Assembly (NCBI GenBank): GCA_947629975.1
Contig: CANRFU010000017.1
Coordinates: 1 to 32,697, forward strand
Source: an uncultured Oscillospiraceae bacterium
Lineage (GTDB): Bacteria > Bacillota > Clostridia > Oscillospirales > Oscillospiraceae
Direction of reading: 5' to 3'
Length of the DNA: 32,697 bases
Shown here: positions 6,995-15,281 of the stretch, piece after piece
How the letters are laid out: each line of letters starts with the position of its first letter
Numbering within the stretch: the first letter of the stretch is position 1
The notes under the pieces: generated by a model
What the model was told of the DNA's origin: nothing
What the model saw: only the letters and a program-made list of their open reading frames with translations
Database searches by the model: none
Made by a program: the position numbers and the translations under genes

Positions 6995-7762
6995 TTGGAT
7001 TTTCAGCAGCGGCTCTATGAACTGCGCCGGAAGGCCGGCCTCTCCCAGGAGGAACTGGCCGGCCTGCTCGGGGTCACCCGGCAGGCGGTCCAGAAGTGGG
7101 AGGCCGGCGCCTCCCGGCCCGACATGGACAACCTCACCGCCCTGGCCGCCTACTTCAATGTGACATTGGACTACCTGGTCCTGGGCAAAGAAGGGGACGT
7201 TCTCCCACCACCCGTCCAGGTGATCCACAACCACTATGGCGGCGGGTACGAATTCAGGAGCAAGGCCACCCTGTTTGGCCTGCCCCTGGTCCACATCAAT
7301 GTGGGCTCCGGCCTCCGCGCCGCCAGAGGGATCGTCGCCATCGGCAACGCGGCTGTGGGGGTGGTATCCATCGGCGGGGTGGCTTTGGGCCTGTTCTCGC
7401 TGGGCGGAGTGGGGATCGGCCTGCTGTTCGCCCTGGCAGGCTTCGCCGTCGGGGCCCTGTCCCTGGGCGCGTTTGCTCTGGGCGTCATCTCCATCGGTGG
7501 AATCGCCGCCGGCTGGCTGGCCTGGGGCGGCATCGCCCTTGGAAAATACGCTGTGGGAGGCGTGGCCGTCGCGTCAAAGGTCGCCATCGGCGGCGCGGCA
7601 TACGGGCCGCTGGCCATCGGCGACGAACCCTCCGGCGGCGGACGGATATTCACCACGCCCCTGTCCGCCGGGGAGCTGGAGGCGGCGGTGCGGGCCGTCC
7701 GGGCCGCCGCGCCCCGGTGGGTGGCGGAATTCCTGGAGTTCGTTCTTCGGGCCTTCCAATAG
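6995..7762 (+). CDS. XRE-type HTH regulator with glycine-rich decapeptide-repeat C-terminus
   Basis: Residues 3-62 are a Cro/C1-type helix-turn-helix (RLYELRRKAGLSQEELAGLLGVTRQAVQKWEAG, then PDMDNLTALAAYFNVTLDYLV). After a linker and the segment FGLPLVHINVG, residues about 112-210 consist of some ten tandem ten-residue units of the form hydrophobic-A-L/V-G-x-x-S/A-I/L-G-G. This very hydrophobic glycine-spaced array could be a beta-solenoid or a membrane-associated region; its function is unknown. A charged amphipathic tail ends the protein. The frame is open far upstream, but TTG at 6995 is chosen because AGGAGGG sits seven bases before it and the HTH begins there. The protein is 255 aa and monocistronic. 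Confidence 0.8.
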   Translation: MDFQQRLYELRRKAGLSQEELAGLLGVTRQAVQKWEAGASRPDMDNLTALAAYFNVTLDYLVLGKEGDVLPPPVQVIHNHYGGGYEFRSKATLFGLPLVHINVGSGLRAARGIVAIGNAAVGVVSIGGVALGLFSLGGVGIGLLFALAGFAVGALSLGAFALGVISIGGIAAGWLAWGGIALGKYAVGGVAVASKVAIGGAAYGPLAIGDEPSGGGRIFTTPLSAGELEAAVRAVRAAAPRWVAEFLEFVLRAFQ

Positions 7763-7765
7763 CGC

Positions 7766-7799
7766 AAAAAAGCTGCCGCTGAGTTCAGCGGCAGCTTTT
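7766..7799. terminator. Bidirectional terminator between XRE gene and purB
   Basis: A perfect 13-bp inverted repeat (7770-7782 with 7785-7797) has A6 before and T4 after, four bases past the XRE stop. It probably serves the rightward gene and, with the intervening spacer, the leftward purB transcript. Confidence 0.85.
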
Positions 7800-7870
7800 C
7801 TGTGTCTGAGCAGGTGGGCTTTGTTCACAGGCCTCTGTTCACGGCGGATAGATTTCCGCCCTGTGATGAT

Positions 7871-9307
7871 CTACACCTTCAGTTCCACCGCCTGGCCGCT
7901 GAGGGCGGCGGCGCGGGCCTCCAGCACCGGCCGGACGCAGTCCCGCAGGAAGTCCTCCACCTGCTCCGGGCAGCGGCCGATGTATTTTGCCGGCTCCATG
8001 TGGGCAGACAGTTCCTCCATGGTCAGACCGAAGGCCGGATCGGCGGCGATGAGCTCCAGCAGGTTGTTGGAAAGCCCCAGATCCTTTACGTTGTGTCCCG
8101 CCTCCTGGGACAGGACCCGGATGCGCTCGTGGAGCTCCTGCCGGTTGCCGCCCCGCTTGACGGCGTCCATCATGATGTTCTCGCTGGCCATAAAGGGCAA
8201 CTCCTCCATGATGTGCCGCTCTATGACTTTTTCATGGACCACCAGGCCGGACACCACGTTCAGGTAGATATTCAGAATGGCGTCCACCGCCAGGAACGCC
8301 TCGGGCACCGAGATGCGCTTGTTGGCGGAGTCGTCCAGGGTCCGTTCGAACCACTGGGTGGCGGCGGTGACGGCGGGGTTGGCGGCATCGGCCATCACGT
8401 ACCGGGCCAGAGAGCAGATGCGCTCGCACCGCATGGGGTTGCGCTTGTAGGGCATGGCCGAGGAGCCGATCTGGTTCTTCTCAAAGGGCTCCTCCACCTC
8501 TTTCAAGTGGCACAGGAGGCGGAGATCGGTGGCGAATTTGCTGGCCGACTGGGCCACGCCGGACAGGGTGGACACTACGGCGGAGTCCACCTTCCGGGAG
8601 TAGGTCTGGCCGGACACGGGGACGGTGGCCTCAAATCCCATCTCCCTGGCGATGCGGCGGTCCAGCTCCCGGCACTTCTCGTGGTCCCCCTCGAACAGCT
8701 CCAGGAAGGATGCCTGGGTGCCGGTGGTGCCCTTGCAGCCCAGCAGCTTCAGGCTGGCGATGCGGTACTCCACCTCGTCCAGGTCCATGAGCAGTTCGTT
8801 CATCCACAGGGTGGCCCGCTTGCCCACGGTGACCAGCTGGGCCGCCTGGAAGTGGGTGAAGCCCAGGGTGGGCAGGGCCTTGTATTTGTCGGCAAAAGCT
8901 CCCAGGGCCGCCAGCACCCGGACCAGCTTGTCCCGGACCAGCTCCAGCCCCTCCCGCATGAGGATGATATCGGTGTTGTCCCCCACGTAGCAGCTGGTGG
9001 CCCCCAGGTGGATGATGGGCATGGCCTTGGGGCAGGACGCGCCATAGGTGTGGATGTGGGCCATCACGTCATGGCGGAGCTGCCGCTCCTTCTCCGCGGC
9101 CAGGTCGTAGTCGATGTCGGTGATGTGGGCCTCCATCTCGTCGATCTGTTCCTGGGTGACGGGCAGGCCCAGTTCCATCTCCGCCCTGGCCAGGGCGATC
9201 CAAAGCCTGCGCCAGGTGGAGAACTTCTTGTCGGGAGAAAAGATGTATTGCATCTCGTCGCTGGCATAGCGGGAGGACAGCGGGCTTTCGTAAACGGATT
9301 TGCTCAA
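7871..9307 (-). CDS. purB: Adenylosuccinate lyase
   Basis: PurB removes fumarate at two steps of purine synthesis, from SAICAR to AICAR and from adenylosuccinate to AMP. The 478-aa protein belongs to the fumarase/aspartase superfamily. The flexible-loop signature SSAMPYKRNP with the catalytic Ser lies at about residues 282-291. HLGATSCYVGDN near residue 100 and GFTHFQAAQ near 150 supply the other conserved active-site motifs. The TTG start at 9307 has AAGGAGGG seven bases upstream; the frame further upstream is not conserved-looking and lies in the promoter zone. Length fits the longer PurB type. It stands alone, not in a pur cluster. Confidence 0.93.
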   Translation of the reverse strand: MSKSVYESPLSSRYASDEMQYIFSPDKKFSTWRRLWIALARAEMELGLPVTQEQIDEMEAHITDIDYDLAAEKERQLRHDVMAHIHTYGASCPKAMPIIHLGATSCYVGDNTDIILMREGLELVRDKLVRVLAALGAFADKYKALPTLGFTHFQAAQLVTVGKRATLWMNELLMDLDEVEYRIASLKLLGCKGTTGTQASFLELFEGDHEKCRELDRRIAREMGFEATVPVSGQTYSRKVDSAVVSTLSGVAQSASKFATDLRLLCHLKEVEEPFEKNQIGSSAMPYKRNPMRCERICSLARYVMADAANPAVTAATQWFERTLDDSANKRISVPEAFLAVDAILNIYLNVVSGLVVHEKVIERHIMEELPFMASENIMMDAVKRGGNRQELHERIRVLSQEAGHNVKDLGLSNNLLELIAADPAFGLTMEELSAHMEPAKYIGRCPEQVEDFLRDCVRPVLEARAAALSGQAVELKV

Positions 9308-9393
9308 AGGGGATCCCTCCTTATCTGGTGGAAGCAGTATATCACAGTTCCCGCGGCCGCACAAGAGCTTTCCGGGCATCTCGGGCATACGGC

Positions 9394-9427
9394 AAAAGGA
9401 TAGGCCGTGCGCCAGCACGGCCTATCC
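9394..9427 (-). terminator. Terminator after the zinc-ribbon gene
   Basis: A perfect 13-bp stem (9398-9410 with 9415-9427) with a four-base loop is followed by T4 on the minus strand, 25 bases past the stop of the zinc-ribbon gene. Confidence 0.85.
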
Positions 9428-9451
9428 CTGTTTGCGTGTTGTGTTTTTCGA

Positions 9452-9730
9452 TCAAGCCTCGCCGCGCATCTTGGCGAAGCACTCGCTGCAATACACAGGA
9501 CGATCGGACTTCGGCTCGAAGGGAACCCTGGCCTCGCCGCCGCAGGCAGCGCAGACAGCGGTGAAATACTCCCGGGGACCGCGGGAAGCGGCCTTGCGGG
9601 CATCACGGCAGGCCTTGCAGCGCTGAGGCTCATTCTGGAAGCCGCGCTCGGCGTAGAACTCCTGCTCACCGGCGGTGAACACGAACTCCTTGCCACATTC
9701 TTTGCAAACTAAGGTCTTGTCTTCGTACAT
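9452..9730 (-). CDS. Zinc-ribbon domain protein
   Basis: A 92-aa protein with two treble-clef-like zinc sites: CKEC (Cys9, Cys12) with CKAC (Cys38, Cys41), and CAAC (Cys60, Cys63) with CSEC (Cys81, Cys84). Between the first pairs is the FVFTAGEQEFYAERGF segment of the small 'probable zinc-ribbon' (zf-trcl) family of Clostridia. Function is unknown; nucleic-acid or protein binding is possible. GAGAGGG precedes the ATG. It lies 64 bases after sigH with no terminator visible between them, so it may be read from the sigH promoter. Confidence 0.8.
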   Translation of the reverse strand: MYEDKTLVCKECGKEFVFTAGEQEFYAERGFQNEPQRCKACRDARKAASRGPREYFTAVCAACGGEARVPFEPKSDRPVYCSECFAKMRGEA

Positions 9731-9794
9731 GGATATACCCTCTCTTTTGATGCCCAGAACCGGAAAGCTACCTGCTGGGACTGTAATATTTGCG

Positions 9795-10385
9795 TCAGCT
9801 TTCGCTGAAATCGCCTAAGGTGCCGGCGACTTTGTGCCGGATGCGCTGGACCGCGTTATCCACAGACTTGACCGACCGCCCTGTTTGCGCGCTGATCTCC
9901 CGATAGGAGAGACCGCGGAGGAACAGCGCCAGGATGCGCCGCTCCAGAGGGGACAGCCGGGAATATAACCGATCCAGGCGCTCAGCTTCCTCTTCCCTGC
10001 TGATATAGAGATCTTCCGGACTGGCACCGCTGCCCATCATGGGCGGCTCAAAGGGTACGCTGTTGTTCAGCGGTGCGTGTTTATCCCGCGCGGCGGCGGC
10101 CACGGCGGAGCGGATTCGATTACGGATGCAGATCTCCGCGAATGTGCGGAACGCGGCGTCCCGCTGGGGATCAAATTCCCGAATGGCCTTCAGCAGGCCG
10201 AACATGGCCTCCTGGATCAGGTCTTCGCTGTCCCCTCCGGCCAGGAAATAGGGCCGGGCACAGACGCGCACCATGCGGAGATAACGTTTGACCAGCTCCT
10301 CCTCGGCGGCGCGGTCGCCGCCGGCTGCCAGACGGCAGAGAAGCTCGTCACTCTGCTCACTTTGTTGGGAAGCATCAGTAAACAT
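9795..10385 (-). CDS. sigH: RNA polymerase sigma factor, SigH (Spo0H) type
   Basis: A 196-aa sigma-70-family protein. Region 2 (about residues 12-95) contains YFLAGGDSEDLIQEAMFGLLKAIREFD and FRTFAEICIRNRI. A linker with RDKHAPLNNS leads to region 4 (SPLERRILALFLRGLSYREISAQTGRSVKSVDNAVQRI). The motifs, order and length match Spo0H, which directs transition-phase and early sporulation genes. ATG at 10385 is taken as the start because the alternative in-frame TTG at 10430 is the first base of the promoter -35 box. Only a weak AAGG ribosome site is seen. The short leader and extended -10 promoter suggest steady transcription. Confidence 0.88.
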   Translation of the reverse strand: MFTDASQQSEQSDELLCRLAAGGDRAAEEELVKRYLRMVRVCARPYFLAGGDSEDLIQEAMFGLLKAIREFDPQRDAAFRTFAEICIRNRIRSAVAAAARDKHAPLNNSVPFEPPMMGSGASPEDLYISREEEAERLDRLYSRLSPLERRILALFLRGLSYREISAQTGRSVKSVDNAVQRIRHKVAGTLGDFSES

Positions 10386-10401
10386 AACGTAACCTTGAAT
10401 A

Positions 10402-10430
10402 TTATTATCACAAGTTAAGTGAATTGTCAA
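10402..10430 (-). promoter_or_regulatory. Strong promoter of sigH
   Basis: On the minus strand a perfect TTGACA (10430-10425), a 17-base spacer ending TGA (extended -10) and TAATAA (10407-10402) lie 17 bases before the ATG. Confidence 0.85.
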
Positions 10431-10538
10431 TCGGTTTTATACAAGTTTGTGAAAATATTTGCAAATTTTTTGAATCCACTGTGATATTTGCCAAAATTAC
10501 TTTCAAACATATGTCCCAATGAAACGGATATTCATGAG

Positions 10539-11609
10539 TCAGAAGTGGAGCTGGTCCAATCCGCCCCCCTGCGCCGCCCCGCCGGGCACGGGAAGTCCCA
10601 GGTGCTGATAGGCCTTGGGGGTCACGCAGCGCCCCCTGGGAGTGCGGGTCAGGAAGCCCAGCTGCATCAGGTACGGCTCATACACATCCTCCAGGGTGAC
10701 CGCTTCCTCGTTGATGGTGGCGGCCAGGGTGTCCAGACCCACCGGGCCGCCGCCGTAGTTGGAGATGATGCTGCCCAGCATCCGGCGGTCCAGGTCGTCC
10801 AGGCCCAGCTCGTCGATCTCCAGTGCCTTCAGGGCCCGATCGGCCACATCCCGGGTGATGACGCCTCCGGCGGTGACCTGGGCGAAGTCCCGCACGCGCC
10901 GGAGCATCCGGTTGGCGATGCGGGGAGTGCCCCTGCTGCGCCGGGCGATCTCCATGGCCCCGGACGCCTCGATGGGGACGTCCAGGATGTCGGCGGATCG
11001 GGTGACGATCATCGCAAGCTCCTCCGGGGTATAGAGCTCCAGCCGCAGGGTGACCCCGAACCGGTCCCGCAGCGGCGCGGACAGCTGCCCCGCCCGGGTG
11101 GTGGCGCCCACCAGGGTGAACTTGGGCAGGTCCAGGTGGATGGAGTTGGCGGAGGGCCCTTTGCCGATGATGATATCGATGGCGTAGTCCTCCATGGCGG
11201 GATACAGGATCTCTTCCGCCTGGCGGTTCAGCCGGTGGATCTCGTCCACAAAGAGGATGTCGTTCTCCTGGAGGTTGGTCACCAGGGCCACCAGGTCGCC
11301 GGGTTTTTCGATGGCGGGGCCGGAGGTGATGCGGATGTTGACCCCCATCTCGTTGGCGATGATGTTGCTGAGGGTCGTCTTGCCCAGGCCCGGGGGGCCG
11401 TGGAGCAGGACGTGGTCCAGGGGCTCTCCCCGCATTTTTGCGGCCTGGATGAACACGCTCAGGTTCTCTTTGGCCTTGGTCTGGCCGATGTACTCGCTGA
11501 GCCGCTTGGGGCGCAGGGAGTACTCCCCCTCGTCCTCCCGGGTCAGGGAGGTGGTCACCAGGGGCTGTTCGGTGACAAAATCACCGTTGTCGGAAAAGTC
11601 GATGCTCAA
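10539..11609 (-). CDS. ruvB: Holliday junction branch-migration ATPase RuvB
   Basis: RuvB is the AAA+ motor that, with RuvA, drives branch migration of Holliday junctions in recombination repair. The 356-aa chain has Walker A GPPGLGKT (71-78), Walker B DEIH (122-125), the sensor/arginine-finger stretch [18 protein letters not shown], and the C-terminal winged helix ([14 protein letters not shown]). The last 15 residues are a glycine-rich extension. The TTG start at 11609 follows GGGAGGGG. Thirteen bases separate it from ruvA, so it is the last gene of ruvC-ruvA-ruvB. I see no clear terminator after it, only A+T-rich DNA up to the sigH promoter. Confidence 0.96.
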   Translation of the reverse strand: MSIDFSDNGDFVTEQPLVTTSLTREDEGEYSLRPKRLSEYIGQTKAKENLSVFIQAAKMRGEPLDHVLLHGPPGLGKTTLSNIIANEMGVNIRITSGPAIEKPGDLVALVTNLQENDILFVDEIHRLNRQAEEILYPAMEDYAIDIIIGKGPSANSIHLDLPKFTLVGATTRAGQLSAPLRDRFGVTLRLELYTPEELAMIVTRSADILDVPIEASGAMEIARRSRGTPRIANRMLRRVRDFAQVTAGGVITRDVADRALKALEIDELGLDDLDRRMLGSIISNYGGGPVGLDTLAATINEEAVTLEDVYEPYLMQLGFLTRTPRGRCVTPKAYQHLGLPVPGGAAQGGGLDQLHF

Positions 11610-11622
11610 GGTCTCCCCTCCC

Positions 11623-12228
11623 TCACTTCATCATATTTTTAAGGGCCTGCTTGATGATCTCCTCCAGAGTGAGGCCCTCCAGATCCACGCCCTTGAGGGC
11701 GGCGTTGATCTCCGCCGGGCCGTAGCCCAGCACCGCCAGGGCGGCGGAGGCCTCGCTGGCCTTGTTCTCCGGGATGACGGTGACGCCGGGGGTAAAGGTC
11801 TCCCCTCCGCCGCTGGTGGTGAGCTGGCCTTTGGCCAGCTTGTCCTTCAGCTCCAGGATGATCCGCTGGGCGATCTTCTTTCCCACGCCGGGAGCGCTGG
11901 TCAGGACCTTGGCGTTCTCGGACACGATGGCCATGGCCAGATTCTCCGGGGTGCCGGAGGACAGGATGGAAAGGGCCATCCTGGGCCCCACGCCGGACAC
12001 GCCGATCAGCATCTCGAAGGAGGACAGCTCCCGCTCCGAGGCGAAGCCGTACAGCTCGAAGGCGTCCTCACGGACGTGGAGATAGGTGTAAAGCTTGGCG
12101 ACTTTTCCCACGCTGAGAGAGCCCAGGGTGTAGCTGGTGGTGCGGCAGGCGTAGCCCACGCCGCCGCAGTCGATGACTGCCAGATAGGGACCGATGTGGG
12201 CTACCTTGCCCTCCACATAGTAAAACAT
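11623..12228 (-). CDS. ruvA: Holliday junction DNA-binding protein RuvA
   Basis: RuvA forms the tetramer that holds four-way junctions and loads RuvB. The 201-aa product shows domain I ([26 protein letters not shown], an OB fold), the double helix-hairpin-helix ([17 protein letters not shown] and [18 protein letters not shown]) and the C-terminal three-helix domain III that contacts RuvB ([19 protein letters not shown]). It lies between ruvC and ruvB with short gaps of 21 and 13 bases in one leftward operon. Confidence 0.95.
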   Translation of the reverse strand: MFYYVEGKVAHIGPYLAVIDCGGVGYACRTTSYTLGSLSVGKVAKLYTYLHVREDAFELYGFASERELSSFEMLIGVSGVGPRMALSILSSGTPENLAMAIVSENAKVLTSAPGVGKKIAQRIILELKDKLAKGQLTTSGGGETFTPGVTVIPENKASEASAALAVLGYGPAEINAALKGVDLEGLTLEEIIKQALKNMMK

Positions 12229-12249
12229 CCGAAAAACGCCTCCCGGCCG

Positions 12250-12744
12250 TTATTTGTCGATCTGCCCCAGCAGGGACGTGGAGGAGCGGGCGTGGCACAG
12301 GGCGACGGCCACCGCGTCGGCGGCGTCGTCCGGCTTGGGGACGGCGTTCAGCCCCAACAGGCGTCTGGTCATATCCATCACCTGGTGTTTTTCCGCCTTC
12401 CCGTAGCCCACCACCGCCTGCTTCACCTGGGACGGGTTATACTCGTAGATGGGCAGACCCAGCTTCTCCGCCGTCATCAGGATGACCCCCCTGGCCTGGG
12501 CCACGCCGATGCCGGTGGTCACGTTGTTGTTGAAAAAAAGTTCCTCGATTGCCATAACATCTGGATCAAACTGTTTCACGAGTTTCTCCAGGTCGGCGGC
12601 GATGCGCCACAGGCGGGCGGACAGCCGCACCCCCGCCGGGGTGTTGATGGCCCCGCAGGCGGCCAGGCGATACCGGTTCCCATCCGCCTCCACCAGGCCA
12701 AAGCCCACGATGGCGTAGCCGGGGTCGATCCCTAGAATGAGCAC
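12250..12744 (-). CDS. ruvC: Crossover junction endodeoxyribonuclease RuvC
   Basis: RuvC resolves Holliday junctions by paired nicks. In the 164-aa product the catalytic acids are visible: Asp7 in GIDPG, Glu67/68 in AIEELFF, and the C-terminal DDAADA pair (about 140 and 143). The GTG start at 12744 fits the usual RuvC N-terminus (VLILGIDPG) and follows GGGGG. An ATG at 12774 in the same frame has no ribosome site and would add ten untypical residues. It is first in ruvCAB. Confidence 0.93.
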   Translation of the reverse strand: MLILGIDPGYAIVGFGLVEADGNRYRLAACGAINTPAGVRLSARLWRIAADLEKLVKQFDPDVMAIEELFFNNNVTTGIGVAQARGVILMTAEKLGLPIYEYNPSQVKQAVVGYGKAEKHQVMDMTRRLLGLNAVPKPDDAADAVAVALCHARSSTSLLGQIDK

Positions 12745-12782
12745 AGAAACACCCCCGCGTGAAAAACGCTTCATTTGGCGCT

Positions 12783-12811
12783 ATTATAACACATCTGTTT
12801 CAGTCTGACAA
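12783..12811 (-). promoter_or_regulatory. Promoter of ruvCAB
   Basis: On the minus strand TTGTCA (12811-12806), a 17-base spacer ending in TGT (extended -10) and a perfect TATAAT (12788-12783) lie about 40 bases before the ruvC start. Confidence 0.85.
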
Positions 12812-12891
12812 GTAAAACCGTTCTGTCTCGTTTTTCCCGTGAGTGATTGAAAAAATGACGCAGCCCATTGAGGCCAACGACAAAGTTGGAA

Positions 12892-13632
12892 TTATTTCAT
12901 CAAGGTCATCATGTATTTCACATATTCATCCGCATGGTTCATACTCAAATCTCCGTGATGATAACCTTTGAGCGTAATCAGTTCGCTGTTTGGGAGCAGA
13001 GCTTGAATCAGTTTCGCGGATTTTTTCATGATAGGCCGCTCTTTACCGCCGACAAATACCAGCGCTTTTGCATGGCACTGTGACAAACCTGGTTTTGCGC
13101 GATACGCTGAATTGCTTTCCATGAACATGATGTAATTCTCGATGTTGATCGCGCTGGTGTCCCGATAATACTTGTCAAACAAGTCACTTCGTATTTTCAG
13201 GCTCTTCATTTGCAGCTTTGAAAACCATTTTTTTCGTATTAACCCATAACTGAGTCTCATGCTTGGTTTGATCAAACTGTGGGTTATCGGCATAAGGAGG
13301 GCAAGCGCGCTTTCAATCATTGCGAATTTGCAAATATCCTTTCGCTGAGAGAGGATCTCCAATAAGATTTGGCCTCCCAGTGACAGTCCGCCAATCAGGA
13401 GAACCTGCCCTTCAAATTGTTCATCTATGTACCTGATGATACGGGCAGCATTATCCTCAATGGAAGTAAAATCCGCATCGCTCCCGGAATGGCCATCCAA
13501 AACGGGAATAATGACGTGGAATCGATTTTTGAGAAGTTCGATCTCGTCTGTATAATTCCACCAGGACAGACCGCCGCCGTGAAGGAGAATGATAACTTCT
13601 TCGTTTTTTATTCCAAATTCCGTGACAAACAT
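12892..13632 (-). CDS. Alpha/beta-hydrolase fold protein, low-GC and probably acquired
   Basis: A 246-aa protein with the oxyanion segment LLHGGG (17-21), the nucleophile elbow GLSLGG (Ser84), and a C-terminal histidine in GYHHGDLS (His225 or 226). The acid usually found after the sixth strand appears as Glu198 in FVGGKERP rather than Asp, which is less common but known in this fold. Substrate is unknown. The gene is visibly A+T richer than every neighbour and uses AT-ending codons, and no neighbour shares its function, so transfer is likely. AAGGTGTGAT precedes the ATG. It has its own promoter between xerD and ruvC. Confidence 0.8.
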   Translation of the reverse strand: MFVTEFGIKNEEVIILLHGGGLSWWNYTDEIELLKNRFHVIIPVLDGHSGSDADFTSIEDNAARIIRYIDEQFEGQVLLIGGLSLGGQILLEILSQRKDICKFAMIESALALLMPITHSLIKPSMRLSYGLIRKKWFSKLQMKSLKIRSDLFDKYYRDTSAINIENYIMFMESNSAYRAKPGLSQCHAKALVFVGGKERPIMKKSAKLIQALLPNSELITLKGYHHGDLSMNHADEYVKYMMTLMK

Positions 13633-13685
13633 TTTATCACACCTTCAAATCCCAATCTGTCTGACCGTCTATTCCCCGATAAGAC

Positions 13686-13691
13686 ATTATA
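13686..13691 (-). promoter_or_regulatory. Extended -10 promoter of the hydrolase gene
   Basis: On the minus strand TGG directly precedes a perfect TATAAT (13691-13686), about 55 bases upstream of the ATG. The -35 region (TTTCAA at 17 bases) is weak. Confidence 0.55.
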
Positions 13692-13714
13692 CCATCCCTC
13701 CACGCGAATTGAAA

Positions 13715-13746
13715 GCAAAAAGCGGACGGCCTTTGCCGCCCGCTTT
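13715..13746 (-). terminator. Terminator after xerD
   Basis: A 12-bp stem with one mismatch (13719-13730 with 13735-13746) and a four-base loop is followed by TTTTTGC on the minus strand, 12 bases past the xerD stop. Confidence 0.8.
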
Positions 13747-13758
13747 GGTATGTAGAAA

Positions 13759-14658
13759 CTACGCTCTCGGATGGGCCCGGGAGTACACGTCCCGCAGGTG
13801 CTGATTGACTACCTGGGTGTAGATCTGGGTGGCGGAGATGTCCGCGTGGCCCAGCATCTCCTGGATGGATTTCAGGTCGGCGCCGTTCTCCAGAAGGTGG
13901 GCGGCGAAGGAGTGCCTCAGCGTGTGGGGGGTGATCTCCTTTTTGATGCCGGCCTTGTCCTGGTAGTGCTTCACGATTTTCCAGAAGCCCTGGCGGCTCA
14001 TGCGCTCGCCGTTCATATTGACGAACAGGGCGGTCTCCCCCGGGTCCTCCAGCAACTGGGGCCGCACCTCGTTCACATAGGCGGACAGCGCCTTGACGGC
14101 GGCCTTATAGAGGGGCACCACCCGCTCCTTGTTCCTGCCCCGGCAACGGAGGAAGTTGGCGGACAGGTTCACATCCTGCAGATCCAGGGAGATCAGCTCG
14201 GACACCCGGATACCGGTGGCGTACAGCAACTCCAGCATGGCCTTGTCCCGGCAGCCCTTGGGATCGGACACGTCGGGCTGCTCCAGGAACAGGTCCACCT
14301 CCCGGTTTGTGAGGATGGCGGGAAGGCGGCGCTCCACCCGGTTGGGCTTGAATCCCTTGGCGGGGTTGACAGGCACGGCGCGGACGGTCAGCAGATAGCC
14401 ATAAAAGGATTTCAGAGAGGCGACGGAGCGCACCACCGTGGCGTTGGACTTGCCGTGACGCTCCAGATAGCGGGCGTACTCCCGGACCTCGCTCTGGGTG
14501 ACGTCCACAAGGGAAATGCCCACGTCCTCCAGCCAGACGGAGAACTGACGGACATCCCGCAGATAGGAACTGAGCGTATTGGCGGCGGCCCGCTTTTCCT
14601 GGGCCAGCCATGTCTCATAACCGGCGATATGATCCAAAATGTGCTCAACTCCTCTCAT
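13759..14658 (-). CDS. xerD: Tyrosine recombinase XerD
   Basis: XerD resolves chromosome dimers at dif with a XerC/H partner. The 299-aa protein has a SAM-like core-binding domain (to about 105) and a catalytic domain with Arg151 (ATGIRVSEL), His245-x-x-Arg248 (HTLRHSF), His271 (LGHADIS) and the nucleophile Tyr280 (TQIYTQV). Length and motifs fit housekeeping Xer proteins rather than phage integrases. ATG at 14658 is eight bases past the spoIIM stop; the ribosome site there is weak (AGAGAA), so translation may depend on coupling. The spoIIM-xerD neighbourhood is also found in Bacillus, supporting the name. Confidence 0.9.
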   Translation of the reverse strand: MRGVEHILDHIAGYETWLAQEKRAAANTLSSYLRDVRQFSVWLEDVGISLVDVTQSEVREYARYLERHGKSNATVVRSVASLKSFYGYLLTVRAVPVNPAKGFKPNRVERRLPAILTNREVDLFLEQPDVSDPKGCRDKAMLELLYATGIRVSELISLDLQDVNLSANFLRCRGRNKERVVPLYKAAVKALSAYVNEVRPQLLEDPGETALFVNMNGERMSRQGFWKIVKHYQDKAGIKKEITPHTLRHSFAAHLLENGADLKSIQEMLGHADISATQIYTQVVNQHLRDVYSRAHPRA

Positions 14659-14666
14659 TTCTCTGA

Positions 14667-15281
14667 TCACGGGGCAAACAGCCGGGCACAAACCGCCGTC
14701 AGCAGGGCCGGGGTCACCGCCCACTGAAGGGCGGCGTTCAGAGCCAGCAGGACCCCGCAGGGTCCCAAGACCGCCAGACGATCCGTCAGCGGGACCGGTC
14801 TCGGTTCATGGGACAGCCGTCCCAGGGAACACCGAAAGGCGTCACAGGCCGCCGCAAACAGGACGGGGACGGACAGCAGGGCCGTCACCCCAAAGGCGGC
14901 CAGGGACGCCGCGAACCCCTCCAGGCCGAACAGCCGGCCGAAGGTGGCCGCGGCGTAGGACAGCACGAACCCCCGCGCCGCCAGTACCACCGGAATACCG
15001 ACGGCCCCCAGGGCGGTAAAACTCAGCAAAAACACCAGCAGCGGCCACCGCAGGACCTCCCAGACCACCGCGAGCAGGGACACGTCCGGGCTGCGCCCGC
15101 TTCCGGCCAAGCGAAAACAGCCGAGCAGATAGTCCCTCAACTCACCGCTCTCCCCACCCAGGCAGGAAAAGAGAAAGCCGGCAAGGGTCCCGGCAAAAAA
15201 GCAGATGCCCAACAGAGCCGTCGCAGTAAGCCCGTCCCACCGGGAGAGCTGTTTGACCCGTTCCACCGCCCGCAAATCCAT
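14667..15281 (-). CDS. spoIIM: SpoIIM-like sporulation membrane protein
   Basis: A 204-aa polytopic membrane protein with about five hydrophobic segments (LLGICFFAGTLAGFLF, LLVFLLSFTALGAVGIPVVLAARGF, ASLAAFGVTALLSVPVLFAAA and two near the C-terminus). This fits SpoIIM (PF01944), part of the DMP complex that thins peptidoglycan during engulfment. Sequence identity to SpoIIM is not obvious by eye. The position directly upstream of xerD, as in Bacillus, is the main support. A GTG at 15284 directly precedes the ATG at 15281; either could start it, and the ribosome site is weak. Confidence 0.65.
   Translation of the reverse strand: MDLRAVERVKQLSRWDGLTATALLGICFFAGTLAGFLFSCLGGESGELRDYLLGCFRLAGSGRSPDVSLLAVVWEVLRWPLLVFLLSFTALGAVGIPVVLAARGFVLSYAAATFGRLFGLEGFAASLAAFGVTALLSVPVLFAAACDAFRCSLGRLSHEPRPVPLTDRLAVLGPCGVLLALNAALQWAVTPALLTAVCARLFAP

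Noticed and set aside
7802-9403. 533-codon open frame on the plus strand opposite purB
   Set aside because: Its sequence is low-complexity (H, G, V, Q rich) with no domain, and it mirrors the GC-rich codon pattern of purB; it is a shadow frame.
10386-10430. TTG at 10430 as the sigH start
   Set aside because: That TTG is the first half of the promoter -35 TTGACA; the ATG at 10385 lies downstream of the -10 and fits the family N-terminus.
12745-12774. ATG at 12774 as the ruvC start
   Set aside because: No ribosome site precedes it and RuvC proteins begin close to the GIDPG motif; GTG at 12744 fits.
13759-14658. Reading xerD as a phage integrase
   Set aside because: Length of 299 aa, no arm-binding domain, and the spoIIM neighbour point to the housekeeping recombinase.
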